A model generated the notes under the pieces. That model searched no databases, was not told where the DNA came from, and worked only from the letters and a program-made list of their open reading frames with translations. DNA of 64,000 nt, from the NCBI RefSeq assembly GCF_043555865.1, contig NZ_JBIGHY010000001.1, positions 372,001-436,000 of the forward strand, in the 5' to 3' direction. The position numbers and the translations under genes were made by a program. Source of the DNA: Pelomonas dachongensis (GTDB lineage: Bacteria; Pseudomonadota; Gammaproteobacteria; Burkholderiales; Burkholderiaceae_C). This document shows, in pieces, positions 51,883 to 60,959 of this stretch; positions within the stretch are counted from its first letter, which is position 1, and every line of letters starts with the position of its first letter.

Positions 51883-51927
51883 AGGCAGCCACGGCGCCGG
51901 CTTGTGTCGGCCAGCCGACAATGCCGG

Positions 51928-52572
51928 ATGAGCTCCGATCCGGCCTTGCAGTGCGTCTTCGACGCGCTTTTCCCCGGCATTGAGCTGCCGGCCGGGCTCG
52001 TCATCCCGCGTCGGCGGCTGGGCGATGGCCGCAGTCTGTTTGTGCAGGGGCAGCGCACCAGTGCTTTCTACGCGGTCGCGGCCGGCGAGATCGAGGCGCG
52101 CTTCGCCGGCGTGGACGGCACCGTGTCGGTCCTGGAAAACATCGGATCGCCGCGGCTGTTCGGCCTGGCTGCGTTCGCGGCCGGGCAACCGGCCGGCTAC
52201 GAGGCGGTCGCGCGAGGCGCCAGCGAGGTGCTGGTGATCGGCCGCGAGGCGTATGTGCGGCTGATGGACGAGGTGCCCGGTTTTGCGCGGGCGCTGCTGG
52301 CCGAGTTCGCGCACCGACACGACGGCACGCTGCGGCTGCTGCAGGCCGCCCGTCACCAGGGGGCGGCGGAACGCTTCGCGCTGGCGCTGGCCCAGATCGC
52401 CCGCGAGCGCGGCCGGCGGGATGACGGGGGCTGGCTGGAAGTGCCTGCCACGCAGACCGAACTGGCGCGGCTGGCGCACCTGTCACGCCAGACCACCAAT
52501 GAACTGCTGCAGGCGGCGCAGGCCGAGGGCCGGCTGCGCCTCGGGCGTGGGCGGTTGTGGTTGAGGCCTTAG
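51928..52572 (+). CDS. Crp/Fnr-family regulator lacking obvious cAMP motif
   Basis: A 214-residue protein with an N-terminal cyclic-nucleotide-binding-like beta roll (GRSLFVQGQRTSAFYAVAAGEIEARF). The C-terminal Crp helix-turn-helix is ATQTELARLAHLSRQTTNELL. The phosphate-binding cassette is poor: where Crp has FGE and RxxxVxA, it shows LFGLAAFAAG and GYEAVA. It probably does not bind cAMP. It is divergent from DUF2332/tyrB and may regulate them. No ribosome site is obvious. Confidence 0.85.
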   Translation: MSSDPALQCVFDALFPGIELPAGLVIPRRRLGDGRSLFVQGQRTSAFYAVAAGEIEARFAGVDGTVSVLENIGSPRLFGLAAFAAGQPAGYEAVARGASEVLVIGREAYVRLMDEVPGFARALLAEFAHRHDGTLRLLQAARHQGAAERFALALAQIARERGRRDDGGWLEVPATQTELARLAHLSRQTTNELLQAAQAEGRLRLGRGRLWLRP

Positions 52573-52573
52573 C

Positions 52574-53065
52574 TCAAGCGTCCTTCAGCGCCGCCTCGAT
52601 GTCGCTGCGCAACTTCTCCGGCGCGTCATTGGGTGCGTAGCGCTTGATGACCTGGCCGTCGCGGCCGATGAGGAACTTGGTGAAGTTCCACTTGATGCCC
52701 TCGGTGCCCAGGAAGCCCGGCTTCTCGCTCTTCAGGAACTTCCACAGCGGGTGGGCCTCGGCGCCGTTGACCTTGACCTTCTCCATCATCGGGAACGTGA
52801 CGCCGTAGTTCAGCTCGCAGAAGGAGGCGATCTGGTCGTTGCTGCCCGGGTCCTGGCCACCAAACTCGTTGCTGGGGAAGCCGACCACCACCAGGCCCTG
52901 CGGGCCGAGGTCCTGCCAGAGCTTCTCCAGCCCCTTGAACTGAGGCGTGAACCCGCATTCGCTGGCCGTGTTGACGATGAGCAGCACCTTGCCCCGCTGG
53001 GAGGCCAGGTCGACCGGCTCGCCGGTGATGGAGACGGCCTGGAAGTCAAACACGCTGGCGCTCAT
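52574..53065 (-). CDS. Glutathione peroxidase (Cys type)
   Basis: A 163-residue GPx-family enzyme with Cys37 in NTASECGFTPQ, FPSNEFGGQDPG and KWNFTKFLI carrying the conserved Gln, Trp and Asn. It reduces peroxides with thiols (thioredoxin or glutathione). GGGAGG lies upstream of the ATG. It is convergent with the Crp-like gene, with 1 bp between stops. Confidence 0.95.
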   Translation of the reverse strand: MSASVFDFQAVSITGEPVDLASQRGKVLLIVNTASECGFTPQFKGLEKLWQDLGPQGLVVVGFPSNEFGGQDPGSNDQIASFCELNYGVTFPMMEKVKVNGAEAHPLWKFLKSEKPGFLGTEGIKWNFTKFLIGRDGQVIKRYAPNDAPEKLRSDIEAALKDA

Positions 53066-53211
53066 GGAGCCTCCCTAGAAATTCACGTCGATGCTACCGT
53101 CCGGCAGCCCCAGGGTTTGTAGCATGGCGCCCGTCATGCGGCTGGCCTTCCAATCGCGCGAAATTCGAGCCTCCCCGCAGGGGGGCGCTGGTCAGCAAAA
53201 CCCGACACGTC

Positions 53212-54171
53212 ATGTTCATGGATCACCTGGCTTGCTTCACCCCGGCGGACCTCGCCGGCCGCACCCCGCCCGACCTCGGCGACTTCCGCTGGAAGCTGCT
53301 GGCGCAAGGGGACTCGTGGTTCTCGAACGCGCTCGCCAAGCTGAACGCTCACGCCAACCTGCTTCAGGAGCTGGTGTTCAAGGAAAGGACTGCCGCAGTT
53401 AACTGCGCCGGCACCGGCAACGCGCTGTCGCACCTGGTGGACCTGGCATCCAGCCCTGACTTTGTCCGGCTGCTGACCGGGGCCGACGCCCGAGTGTGGG
53501 ACGGCGTGCTGCTGTCCGTGGGCGGCAACGACCTCATCGCCGCGGCGCGCACGCCGGCCATGAACGCGAACGGCGAGCCCATCCCGCTGGAGCTGCGGCT
53601 GATGCGCCGCCAGACCGAATGGGGCCCGCCGTCGGCCGGCGTCGCCCGCTACTTCTCCGAACCGGGCTGGGCGACATACGCCGAGTACATGCGCGCCAAC
53701 GTGAAGCACCTGCTGAGCCTGCGCGATCAGGGCCCTTCGGCCGGCAAGCCGGTGTTCATGCACTGCTACGCGGTGCCGATGCCGCGTCCGGCCGGCGCCG
53801 AGAGCGCCGATGACCTGGGCGCCGCAAGCGGCCCCTGGCTGTACCCGGCCATGAAGGCCTACGGCGTGCCCGCGGCCGACTGGGCCGCGGTGAGCCGGCT
53901 GATGGTGTTCCACCTGGCGCTGCTGCTGAAGGGCATGGCGGCCGACAAGGAGGCCTTCCCGGGTCTGTTCGTGTTCGACTCGACCACGGTGCCGCTGGCG
54001 CTGGCCGCGCCGGGCTCCACCGGCATCAGCGGCGACTGGCACAACGAGATCCACCTGAACCACAGCGGCTGCTTCAAGATCGCCCGCGCCTGGAGCGAGG
54101 CCATCGAGATGGTGCTGGAGGGCAGGCACCTGATCCAGCCCACGACAGGTCGCAAAGGCCGCAAGTCCTGA
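53212..54171 (+). CDS. SGNH-type hydrolase-like protein
   Basis: A 319-residue protein, with ATG at 53212 or 53218. GDSWFSNALAKL contains a GDSx-type Ser, LSVGGNDLIAAART a GGND block, and DWHNEIHLNHSGC the Asp/His pair. These match blocks I, III and V of SGNH/GDSL esterases in order. No signal peptide is visible, so it may be cytosolic. The true substrate (lipid, acyl ester or glycan ester) is unknown. It is a single gene with 146 bp upstream and no clear promoter. Confidence 0.75.
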   Translation: MFMDHLACFTPADLAGRTPPDLGDFRWKLLAQGDSWFSNALAKLNAHANLLQELVFKERTAAVNCAGTGNALSHLVDLASSPDFVRLLTGADARVWDGVLLSVGGNDLIAAARTPAMNANGEPIPLELRLMRRQTEWGPPSAGVARYFSEPGWATYAEYMRANVKHLLSLRDQGPSAGKPVFMHCYAVPMPRPAGAESADDLGAASGPWLYPAMKAYGVPAADWAAVSRLMVFHLALLLKGMAADKEAFPGLFVFDSTTVPLALAAPGSTGISGDWHNEIHLNHSGCFKIARAWSEAIEMVLEGRHLIQPTTGRKGRKS

Positions 54172-54279
54172 CAGGCCGTCGCAGCCCGGCCGCTCTTCAA
54201 GCGACCGCCGTGGAGACGGCTTTGCCGGCCCACTGGCAGTGCTCGCTTGAGGGGGCGCGCGAGGTGCGTAGGGGGTGGG

Positions 54280-55572
54280 CTATCTGTCCACGGGAGTGAT
54301 GTGATCGGAGCGCGCCAGGTCGAGCAGGTGCTCGACCTCTTCCTTGTGCTCGACCAGGTTCCGCTGGTGCCAGCGCTTGATCAGCCACATCGTGCCGGCC
54401 ACCACCACGCCGAAAATAGTGATGGCGCCGAAGGCCGACAGGCCGAACCGCGTCATGGCCGTGTAAAACGCGCCCAGGCCCAGGATGCAGGCCTGCTCGT
54501 TGAAGTTCTGCACCGCAATGCTGCGGCCGGCGCCCATCAGGTTGTGGCCGCGGTGCTGCAGCAGCGCGTTCATCGGCACCACGAGGTAGCCGCCGATGGC
54601 GCCGAGCAGGATCAGGAACGGCGCCGCCACCCACACGTTGTGGATGAAGTTCATGAAGATGACCAGCAGGCCCATCGCGATGCCCAGCGGGATCACCGAC
54701 GTGGCGCGGTCGAGCCGGCAGTACATGGACGCGACGACGGCGCCGGCCGCGGTGCCCACGGCCACCACGCCCACCAGCGACGAGGCCTGCTGCGTGCCGT
54801 AGCCTAAAGCGGCGGCAGCCCAAGCCAGCACGATGTAGCGCAGGTTGCCGCTGACACCCCAGAACAGCGTGGTGGTGGACAGCGAGATCTGGCCCAGCTT
54901 GTCCTGCCACAGCCGGCTGTTGCAGGCGGAAAAGTCGCGCACCAGGTCGACCGGGCTGTGCGCCAGCGGCTGCAGCGGCGCCTCGGTGCGCGGGATGCGC
55001 AGGTTGAACAGCGCGGCCACGATGTACAGCACCACCAGGCTGGCGATGGCGGCCTGCGGGCCGGTGTCGATGCCGGTGTCGATGAAGGGCATGTCGATGC
55101 CCAGCAGTGCGCCCGAGATGCGGTCGCCGATCAGCTGGCCGCCCAGCAGCACGCCCAGGATGATGGATGCGATGGTCAGGCCTTCGATCCAGCCGTTGGC
55201 CTTGACGAGTTGCGATGGTGGCAGCAGCTCGGTCAGGATGCCGTACTTGGCCGGCGAGTAGGCCGCCGCACCCAGGCCCACGATGGCGTAGGCCGCCAGC
55301 GGGTGGGTGCCGAACAGCATCATCAGGCAGCCCACCACCTTGATGCTGTTCGAATAGAACATCACCTTGCCTTTGGGCACCGAGTCGGCGAAAGCGCCCA
55401 CAAAGGGCGCCAGCACGACATAGAACAGCGCAAACATGGGCACCAGCGCGGCGCGCTGCCACTCGGCGGAGCCGGAGGAGCGCAGCAGCTCGACGGCGGC
55501 GACGAACAGCGCGTTGTCCGCCAGCGAGCTGAAGAACTGCGCCGACATGATCGTGTAGAAGCCGCGTTTCAT
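54280..55572 (-). CDS. lplT: Lysophospholipid transporter LplT-like MFS protein
   Basis: A 430-residue membrane protein with about 12 hydrophobic segments. LplT hallmarks are MKRGFYTIMSAQFFSSLADNALFVAAVELL and LGAAAYSPAKYGILTELLPPSQLVKANGW. It flips lysophospholipids inward across the inner membrane for reacylation. ATG at 55572 matches other LplT starts; a TTG at 55626 is rejected. It is divergent from alr; the E. coli partner aas is not here. Confidence 0.92.
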   Translation of the reverse strand: MKRGFYTIMSAQFFSSLADNALFVAAVELLRSSGSAEWQRAALVPMFALFYVVLAPFVGAFADSVPKGKVMFYSNSIKVVGCLMMLFGTHPLAAYAIVGLGAAAYSPAKYGILTELLPPSQLVKANGWIEGLTIASIILGVLLGGQLIGDRISGALLGIDMPFIDTGIDTGPQAAIASLVVLYIVAALFNLRIPRTEAPLQPLAHSPVDLVRDFSACNSRLWQDKLGQISLSTTTLFWGVSGNLRYIVLAWAAAALGYGTQQASSLVGVVAVGTAAGAVVASMYCRLDRATSVIPLGIAMGLLVIFMNFIHNVWVAAPFLILLGAIGGYLVVPMNALLQHRGHNLMGAGRSIAVQNFNEQACILGLGAFYTAMTRFGLSAFGAITIFGVVVAGTMWLIKRWHQRNLVEHKEEVEHLLDLARSDHITPVDR

Positions 55573-55701
55573 CGGTCGGGGCGCAATCTGGACTGTCTCT
55601 TCTGCTTGTAGCTCGTGGGCCGGCAAAGCGGGGGCGGCGCGGGTTTATAGCACGCGTGCCCGCGCCGCCGCTGTCGCCCGGCGGGCGCGCAAAATGACGG
55701 C

Positions 55702-56802
55702 ATGCCGCGTCCCATCGAAGCCCTCATCCACACCGACGCCCTCGCGCACAACCTGGCCCGCGCCCGCGCGCAGGCGCCCAACGCCCGGGTCTGGGCAGTC
55801 GTGAAGGCCAACGCCTACGGCCACGGCATCGAGCGCGCCTTCGAGGGCCTGCGCGCCGCCGATGGTTTCGCGCTGCTGGACCTGGACGAGGCCCAGCGGC
55901 TGCGCGCGCTGGACTGGCGCGGTCCCATCCTGCTGCTGGAGGGCGTGTTCGAGCCGCGCGACCTGGAGCTGTGCTCGCGGCTGAAGCTGTGGCACGCAGT
56001 GCACTGCGAGGAACAGATCGACTGGCTGGCCATGCACAAGACGCACGAGCCGCACCGCGTGTTCCTGAAGTTGAACTCGGGCATGAACCGGCTGGGCTTC
56101 ACGCCCACGGCGTTCCGCGCCGCCTATGCGCGGCTGGAGGCGCTGCCGCAGGTGGACGAGATCGGGCTGATGACCCACTTCTCGGACGCCGATGCGATGC
56201 GCCAGGGCGTGGACGGCATTGCCCACCAGCTGGCCGCCTTCCAGGCAGCGACCGAGGGCCTCGCCGGAGAGCTGAGCATCGCCAACAGCGCCGCGACGCT
56301 GCGGCATGCGGCGCGCACGGCGCTGGACTGGGTGCGCGCAGGCATCATGAGCTACGGCGGCGTGCCCGACTTTCCGGAGCATGACGCTGCGTACTGGGAC
56401 CTGCGGCCGGCGATGACACTGCGCTCCAAGGTCATCGGCGTGCAGCAGCTGCAGCCGGGCGACACCGTCGGCTACGGCAGCGCCTATACGTGCGAGCGGG
56501 CCACACGCGTGGGCATCGTCGCCTGCGGCTATGCCGACGGCTACCCGCGCCATGCGCCCACCGGCACGCCGGTGCTGGTGGACGGCCAGCGCAGCCGCAC
56601 GCTGGGCCGGGTGTCGATGGACATGCTGGCGGTGGACCTGTCCGAGCTGCCGGCCAGCGGCTTCGGCAGCGAGGTGACGCTGTGGGGCGAAGGCCCGCAC
56701 GCCAGCCGCCTGCCCATCGACGAGGTGGCCCAGGCGGCAGGCACCATCGGCTATGAGCTGATGTGCGCGATCGCGCCGCGTGTGCCCGTGCGCAATGCCT
56801 GA
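55702..56802 (+). CDS. alr: Alanine racemase
   Basis: A 366-residue fold-type III PLP enzyme interconverting L- and D-alanine for cell-wall synthesis. The PLP lysine is Lys35 in VVKANAYGHG; the opposite tyrosine is in GYGSAYTCER. The fingerprint ends GRVSMDMLAVDL. It is divergent from lplT and overlaps arfB by 8 bp. It could also supply D-Ala metabolism linked to dadA at 48 kb, but no local regulator is seen. Confidence 0.96.
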   Translation: MPRPIEALIHTDALAHNLARARAQAPNARVWAVVKANAYGHGIERAFEGLRAADGFALLDLDEAQRLRALDWRGPILLLEGVFEPRDLELCSRLKLWHAVHCEEQIDWLAMHKTHEPHRVFLKLNSGMNRLGFTPTAFRAAYARLEALPQVDEIGLMTHFSDADAMRQGVDGIAHQLAAFQAATEGLAGELSIANSAATLRHAARTALDWVRAGIMSYGGVPDFPEHDAAYWDLRPAMTLRSKVIGVQQLQPGDTVGYGSAYTCERATRVGIVACGYADGYPRHAPTGTPVLVDGQRSRTLGRVSMDMLAVDLSELPASGFGSEVTLWGEGPHASRLPIDEVAQAAGTIGYELMCAIAPRVPVRNA

Positions 56803-57205
56803 GTTCCGTTGGTCGCCGCGCACGGACGAACTTCAGTTCGACGCGATCCGCGCCAGCGGCCCGGGCGGCCAGAACGTCAACAAAGTTTCAAACGCGGTTC
56901 ACCTGCGCTTCGATATTCGCGCCGCGTCCAGCCTGCCCGAGGCGGTGAAGGCGCGGCTGCTGAACTGGGCCGACCAGCGCATCACGGCGGATGGTGTCGT
57001 CGTCATCAAGGCGCAGGACTCGCGCAGCCTGGAGCGCAACCGCGCGGATGCCGTTGCGCGGCTGATCGAGCTGGTGCAGGCCGCCGCCCATGTGCCCAAG
57101 GCGCGGCGGGCGACCAAGCCGACCTACGGCTCTCAGCAGCGGCGGCTGGAGGGCAAGGCCAAGCGCAGTGGCGTCAAGGCCGGGCGGCGCGCGCCGGCCG
57201 AGTAG
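56795..57205 (+). CDS. arfB: Ribosome rescue peptidyl-tRNA hydrolase ArfB
   Basis: A 136-residue release-factor-like protein with GGQ at residues 24-26 (SGPGGQNVNKVSN) and a basic C-terminal tail (KAKRSGVKAGRRAPAE) that enters the mRNA channel of stalled ribosomes. ATG at 56795 overlaps the alr stop by 8 bp. It ends inside the 3' end of the opposite-strand EamA gene (32-bp overlap). Confidence 0.95.
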   Translation: MPEFRWSPRTDELQFDAIRASGPGGQNVNKVSNAVHLRFDIRAASSLPEAVKARLLNWADQRITADGVVVIKAQDSRSLERNRADAVARLIELVQAAAHVPKARRATKPTYGSQQRRLEGKAKRSGVKAGRRAPAE

Positions 57206-58085
57206 CCACGAACAGGCTGACCAGGCACAGCGCCATGCCGCCCACCGCCAGCGGCGTCGCCTGCCAGCCCTCCAGCGCGGCCGACACCAGCAGCGCGATG
57301 ACCGGCACCATGACGCCCACCAGCGCCGCCTGGGCCGGCCCCTTGCGCTCGGCGAGCTGGTAGTACAGCGTGAACGCGACCACCGAGCCGAACACAGCCA
57401 GGTACAGCAGGCTGGCGACGTAGCTGGGCGTCCAGTCGAAAGACAGGCCCCGTCCACTCGCCAGCGACGCCAGCAGCAGGAAGGCGGCACCGTAGCCCAT
57501 GCTCCAGGCCAGCACCGGCACCAGCGGCAAGCCGCGGCGTTGCAGCGCCAGCGTGAAGAAGCCGCCCACACAGGCCACGATGACGGCAAAGAAGCTCAGG
57601 CCCAGGCCCATCAGCGCTTCCGGCCGTTCGCCGGTGGCCGCCAGCTCGGGCCAGAAAATCAGCGCCACGCCCAGGACCGCGCCGCTGCTGGCCATCAGAA
57701 AGCGGCGGCTGACCGGCTGGCGCCACAGCATCCAGGCGGCCATCGCGTTCATGAACACCAGCAGGCAGAACAGCACGGCGACCAGGCCGCTGGGCACATA
57801 GCGCTCGGCTTCGTAGACGGCCCAGTAGTTGCCGGCGTACTGGACGATGCCCGTGGCCAGCGCATAGCCGTGCGCATAGCGCGGCAGACCCAGCGGCACG
57901 CCGCGCCAGCGCGCCAGTGCGGCCAGCAGCAGCGCCGAGATCAGGAAGCGCCAGCCCACCGAAGCCAGCACCGGCACCGGGGACGCAAGTTGGTACAGGA
58001 TGACGTGCCAGGTGCTGGCCCAGATCAGCACCGGCGTCAGGAACAGCAGCCAGGTGGGCAGGCGGCGGGGTGCGTCCGCCGCCAT
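57174..58085 (-). CDS. EamA/DMT-family transporter
   Basis: A 303-residue protein with ten hydrophobic segments and two EamA repeats. The N-terminal LTPVLIWASTWHVILYQL is typical of the RhaT/YdcZ-like DMT superfamily. Likely a metabolite or amino-acid exporter. Its ATG lies one base inside the stop of the LysE gene (TGATG), so the two form an operon. The substrate is unknown. Confidence 0.9.
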   Translation of the reverse strand: MAADAPRRLPTWLLFLTPVLIWASTWHVILYQLASPVPVLASVGWRFLISALLLAALARWRGVPLGLPRYAHGYALATGIVQYAGNYWAVYEAERYVPSGLVAVLFCLLVFMNAMAAWMLWRQPVSRRFLMASSGAVLGVALIFWPELAATGERPEALMGLGLSFFAVIVACVGGFFTLALQRRGLPLVPVLAWSMGYGAAFLLLASLASGRGLSFDWTPSYVASLLYLAVFGSVVAFTLYYQLAERKGPAQAALVGVMVPVIALLVSAALEGWQATPLAVGGMALCLVSLFVATRPARAARP

Positions 58086-58714
58086 CAGGTGCTGCGTTTG
58101 AACGTGGCCAGCAGCGCACCGGCAACAACGAACAGCGACCCGAACACGCGGTTCAACGCCTTGATGTGACTCTCGCTCTTCAGCGCCGCCAGCACGCGCG
58201 CCGCCAGCGCCGTGTAGCCCGCCATGACGACCAGGTCGGTGAACGCCAGCGTGGCGCCGATGACGACGTACTGCGGCGCCAGCGGTGCGGCCAGGTCCAG
58301 GAACTGCGGCACCACGGCCAGCAGGAACACCGTGCCCTTCGGGTTGACGGCGTTGATGCCCCAGCCGCGCAGCACGAGCTGGCGGCGCGTGGCCTGGATG
58401 GCGCCTCCGTCCACGGCCACCAGCGGCCGGGCCGGCGCCCGCCATTGCTGCACACCCAGCCAGACGAGATAAGCCACGCCGGCCCACTTGATGAAGGCGA
58501 AGGCCGTTTCCGACGCCGCGATCAGCGCGCCCAGGCCGGCGCTGACGAACAGCACCTGCGTCAGGATGCCCAGGATCAGCCCGAAGGTCATGAAATACCC
58601 GCGCCTGAAGCCATGGCTCAGGCCCGCGCTCATGGCCGCCACCGCACCGGCGCCAGGCGACAGGCTGATGGCCCAGCAGGCGGCAAAAAGCGTCAACCAG
58701 GTGGCGAATTCCAT
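58085..58714 (-). CDS. LysE/RhtB-family exporter
   Basis: A 209-residue inner-membrane protein with about six hydrophobic segments. It starts MEFATWLTLFAACWAISLSPGAGAVAAMSAG, the typical RhtB N-terminus with the SPGP-like motif. It exports amino acids such as threonine or homoserine. GGAG lies 6 bp before the ATG. Coupled to EamA downstream; both may remove amino acids or analogues. Confidence 0.9.
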   Translation of the reverse strand: MEFATWLTLFAACWAISLSPGAGAVAAMSAGLSHGFRRGYFMTFGLILGILTQVLFVSAGLGALIAASETAFAFIKWAGVAYLVWLGVQQWRAPARPLVAVDGGAIQATRRQLVLRGWGINAVNPKGTVFLLAVVPQFLDLAAPLAPQYVVIGATLAFTDLVVMAGYTALAARVLAALKSESHIKALNRVFGSLFVVAGALLATFKRST

Positions 58715-58810
58715 GTGGGGCTCCAAAGCAATCGGGGGATCGGTGCCCAGTGTGCCCGACGCCGGCTGGCCGGGCCGGTCGTCATGCCCGTTGCGGCCAG
58801 AATCCCGCCC

Positions 58811-59506
58811 ATGACACGCGCACCGTCCGTTGAACGGCACATCCTCGCCATCCGCGGCCGGCTGCGGACGCAGCGCTGGCTGCGCCTGCACGTGGGCCTG
58901 ATCGCGCTGTGTTGCCTGGGCTGTCTGTGGCTCAGCGGCGCGTTGTTGCGCTGGGCCGGCGTGGACGCGCTGTCGCTGCGCTTTGGGCTGAGCCTGCTCT
59001 TCAGCTACGGCGTCTATCTGGGGTTGCTGCGGTTGTGGGCGGCCTACCTGCTCGGTCGTGGCGACGCCGACATCTCGGATGCCGCCGAGTTGGGCTGCGA
59101 GGTGGCGGAATCCGGCGGCAGCCTCGGCGGCCGCGCACTGGACGCCGCGGAGCTGGCCGGCGGACTGGACGAGGGCGCGCTGGTGTTGCTGCCCATCGCC
59201 GCGTTGGTGGGCATGGCGCTGGCGTTGGCGGCGCTGCTGGGCGCGGGCGTGACGCTGCTGTTCGGCGTGGAGGTGCTGCTGGCGGTGTCCGTGGAGGTGG
59301 CGCTGGCGGCGTTTGCCGCCGGCCTGGCCTGGCGGCACCAGCGCCAGTTCGAGCGTGGCGGCTGGCTGCGCTGCGCGCTGCGGCACACCTGGGCCGGCGC
59401 GTTGGCATTAGGCGTCGCCGGCGTGGGGCTGGGCGCGGCCCTGGACCACTGGATGCCGGAGGCCGAATCGTTGCCGCATGCCGTCAGGATCTGGCGCGCA
59501 CCGTGA
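58811..59506 (+). CDS. Multi-pass membrane protein of unknown function
   Basis: A 231-residue protein with hydrophobic segments around residues 25-50, 58-80 and 122-180, separated by an acidic loop (GRGDADISDAAELGCEVAESGG). No family was recognised. It lies just upstream of radA, the stop at 59504-59506 being close to the radA start. Function unknown; a long alanine-rich helix pair is visible. Confidence 0.7.
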   Translation: MTRAPSVERHILAIRGRLRTQRWLRLHVGLIALCCLGCLWLSGALLRWAGVDALSLRFGLSLLFSYGVYLGLLRLWAAYLLGRGDADISDAAELGCEVAESGGSLGGRALDAAELAGGLDEGALVLLPIAALVGMALALAALLGAGVTLLFGVEVLLAVSVEVALAAFAAGLAWRHQRQFERGGWLRCALRHTWAGALALGVAGVGLGAALDHWMPEAESLPHAVRIWRAP

Positions 59507-59520
59507 CGACAATGGCCACC

Positions 59521-60885
59521 ATGGCCACAAGCAAAAGCATCTACACCTGCACCGAGTGCGGCGGCACCAACGCCAAGTGGCTGGGCAAATGCCCGCACTG
59601 CGGCGCCTGGAACACGCTGACCGAGACCGCCGCCGAACCCGCAGGCAGCGCCAAGAACCGCTACCAGTCGCTGGCGCGCAGTCAGCCGGTGGCCACGCTC
59701 AGCGAGATCGAGGCCAGCGACTTCGAGCGCACGCCCACCGGCCAGGAGGAGCTGGACCGGGTGCTGGGGGGGGGCATCGTCGCCGGCGGGGTGGTGCTGA
59801 TCGGCGGCGACCCGGGCATCGGCAAGTCGACGCTGCTGCTGCAGGCCGTGGAATCGCTGTCGCAGACCGTGAAGGTCTTGTATGTGACCGGTGAGGAGTC
59901 GGGCGCCCAGGTCGCGATGCGCTCGCGCCGACTGGGCCTTGCGGGTGACAAGGTGCGCGTGCTGGCCGAAATCAGCCTGGAGAAGATCCTCGCCACCATC
60001 GACGTGGAAGAGCCGGACTTCTGCGTCATCGACTCCATCCAGACGCTGTACTCCGAGCAGCTGTCGTCGGCGCCGGGTTCGGTCGCGCAGGTGCGCGAAT
60101 GCGCGGCGCAACTGACGCGCACGGCCAAGGCGCGCGGGTGCGCCATCGTGCTGGTGGGCCACGTGACGAAGGAGGGCGCTTTGGCTGGCCCGCGCGTGCT
60201 GGAGCACATCGTCGACACAGTGCTGTATTTCGAGGGCGATACGCATTCCAGCTTCCGGCTGGTGCGCGCCATCAAGAACCGTTTCGGCGCCGTCAACGAG
60301 ATCGGCGTGTTCGCGATGACGGAGAAAGGGCTGAAGGGCGTGGCCAACCCGAGCGCCATCTTCCTGAGCACGCACACCGAGCCGGTGCCGGGCAGCTGCG
60401 TGCTGGTCACGCTGGAAGGCACGCGACCGCTGCTCGTAGAGCTGCAGGCGCTGGTGGACAGCGGCGGCGTCAGCCCGCGGCGCCTGTCGGTCGGCCTGGA
60501 CCGCGACCGGCTGGCCATGCTGCTGGCGGTGTTGCACCGGCACGCGGGCGTGGCCACGGGCGACCAGGACGTTTTCGTCAACGCGGTAGGCGGTGTGCGC
60601 ATCACCGAACCGGCGGCTGACCTGGCGGTGATGCTGGCCATCCAGAGCAGCCTGCGCGGCAAGGCGCTGCCCAAGGGCTTCATCGCGTTCGGCGAGGTCG
60701 GCTTGGCCGGCGAGGTGCGCCCCGCACCACGCGGGCAGGAACGGCTGAAGGAGGCGGCCAAGCTGGGCTTCAGCGTGGCCGTGGTGCCCAAGGCCAACGC
60801 GCCCAAGAAGGCCATCGACGGGCTGACCATCCATGCCGTTGAGCGCGTGGAACAGGCCATCGAGGTGCTGCGCGGCCTGGTCTGA
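59521..60885 (+). CDS. radA: DNA repair protein RadA
   Basis: A 454-residue RecA-like branch-migration helicase used in recombination. It has a zinc finger CTECGGTNAKWLGKCPHCG, Walker A GGDPGIGKST, the RadA motif KNRFGAVNE and a Lon-like C-terminal domain. ATG at 59521 was chosen by likeness to other RadA starts; ATG 59512 is possible. No clear ribosome site; it may be translated after the preceding membrane protein. Confidence 0.97.
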   Translation: MATSKSIYTCTECGGTNAKWLGKCPHCGAWNTLTETAAEPAGSAKNRYQSLARSQPVATLSEIEASDFERTPTGQEELDRVLGGGIVAGGVVLIGGDPGIGKSTLLLQAVESLSQTVKVLYVTGEESGAQVAMRSRRLGLAGDKVRVLAEISLEKILATIDVEEPDFCVIDSIQTLYSEQLSSAPGSVAQVRECAAQLTRTAKARGCAIVLVGHVTKEGALAGPRVLEHIVDTVLYFEGDTHSSFRLVRAIKNRFGAVNEIGVFAMTEKGLKGVANPSAIFLSTHTEPVPGSCVLVTLEGTRPLLVELQALVDSGGVSPRRLSVGLDRDRLAMLLAVLHRHAGVATGDQDVFVNAVGGVRITEPAADLAVMLAIQSSLRGKALPKGFIAFGEVGLAGEVRPAPRGQERLKEAAKLGFSVAVVPKANAPKKAIDGLTIHAVERVEQAIEVLRGLV

Positions 60886-60959
60886 GGGGCGCGTTTCCCA
60901 TGGGTGCACGAGGCCCCCAACTCTGCTTAGGATGGGGTCTCGTTCCCGGAGACCGCTTC

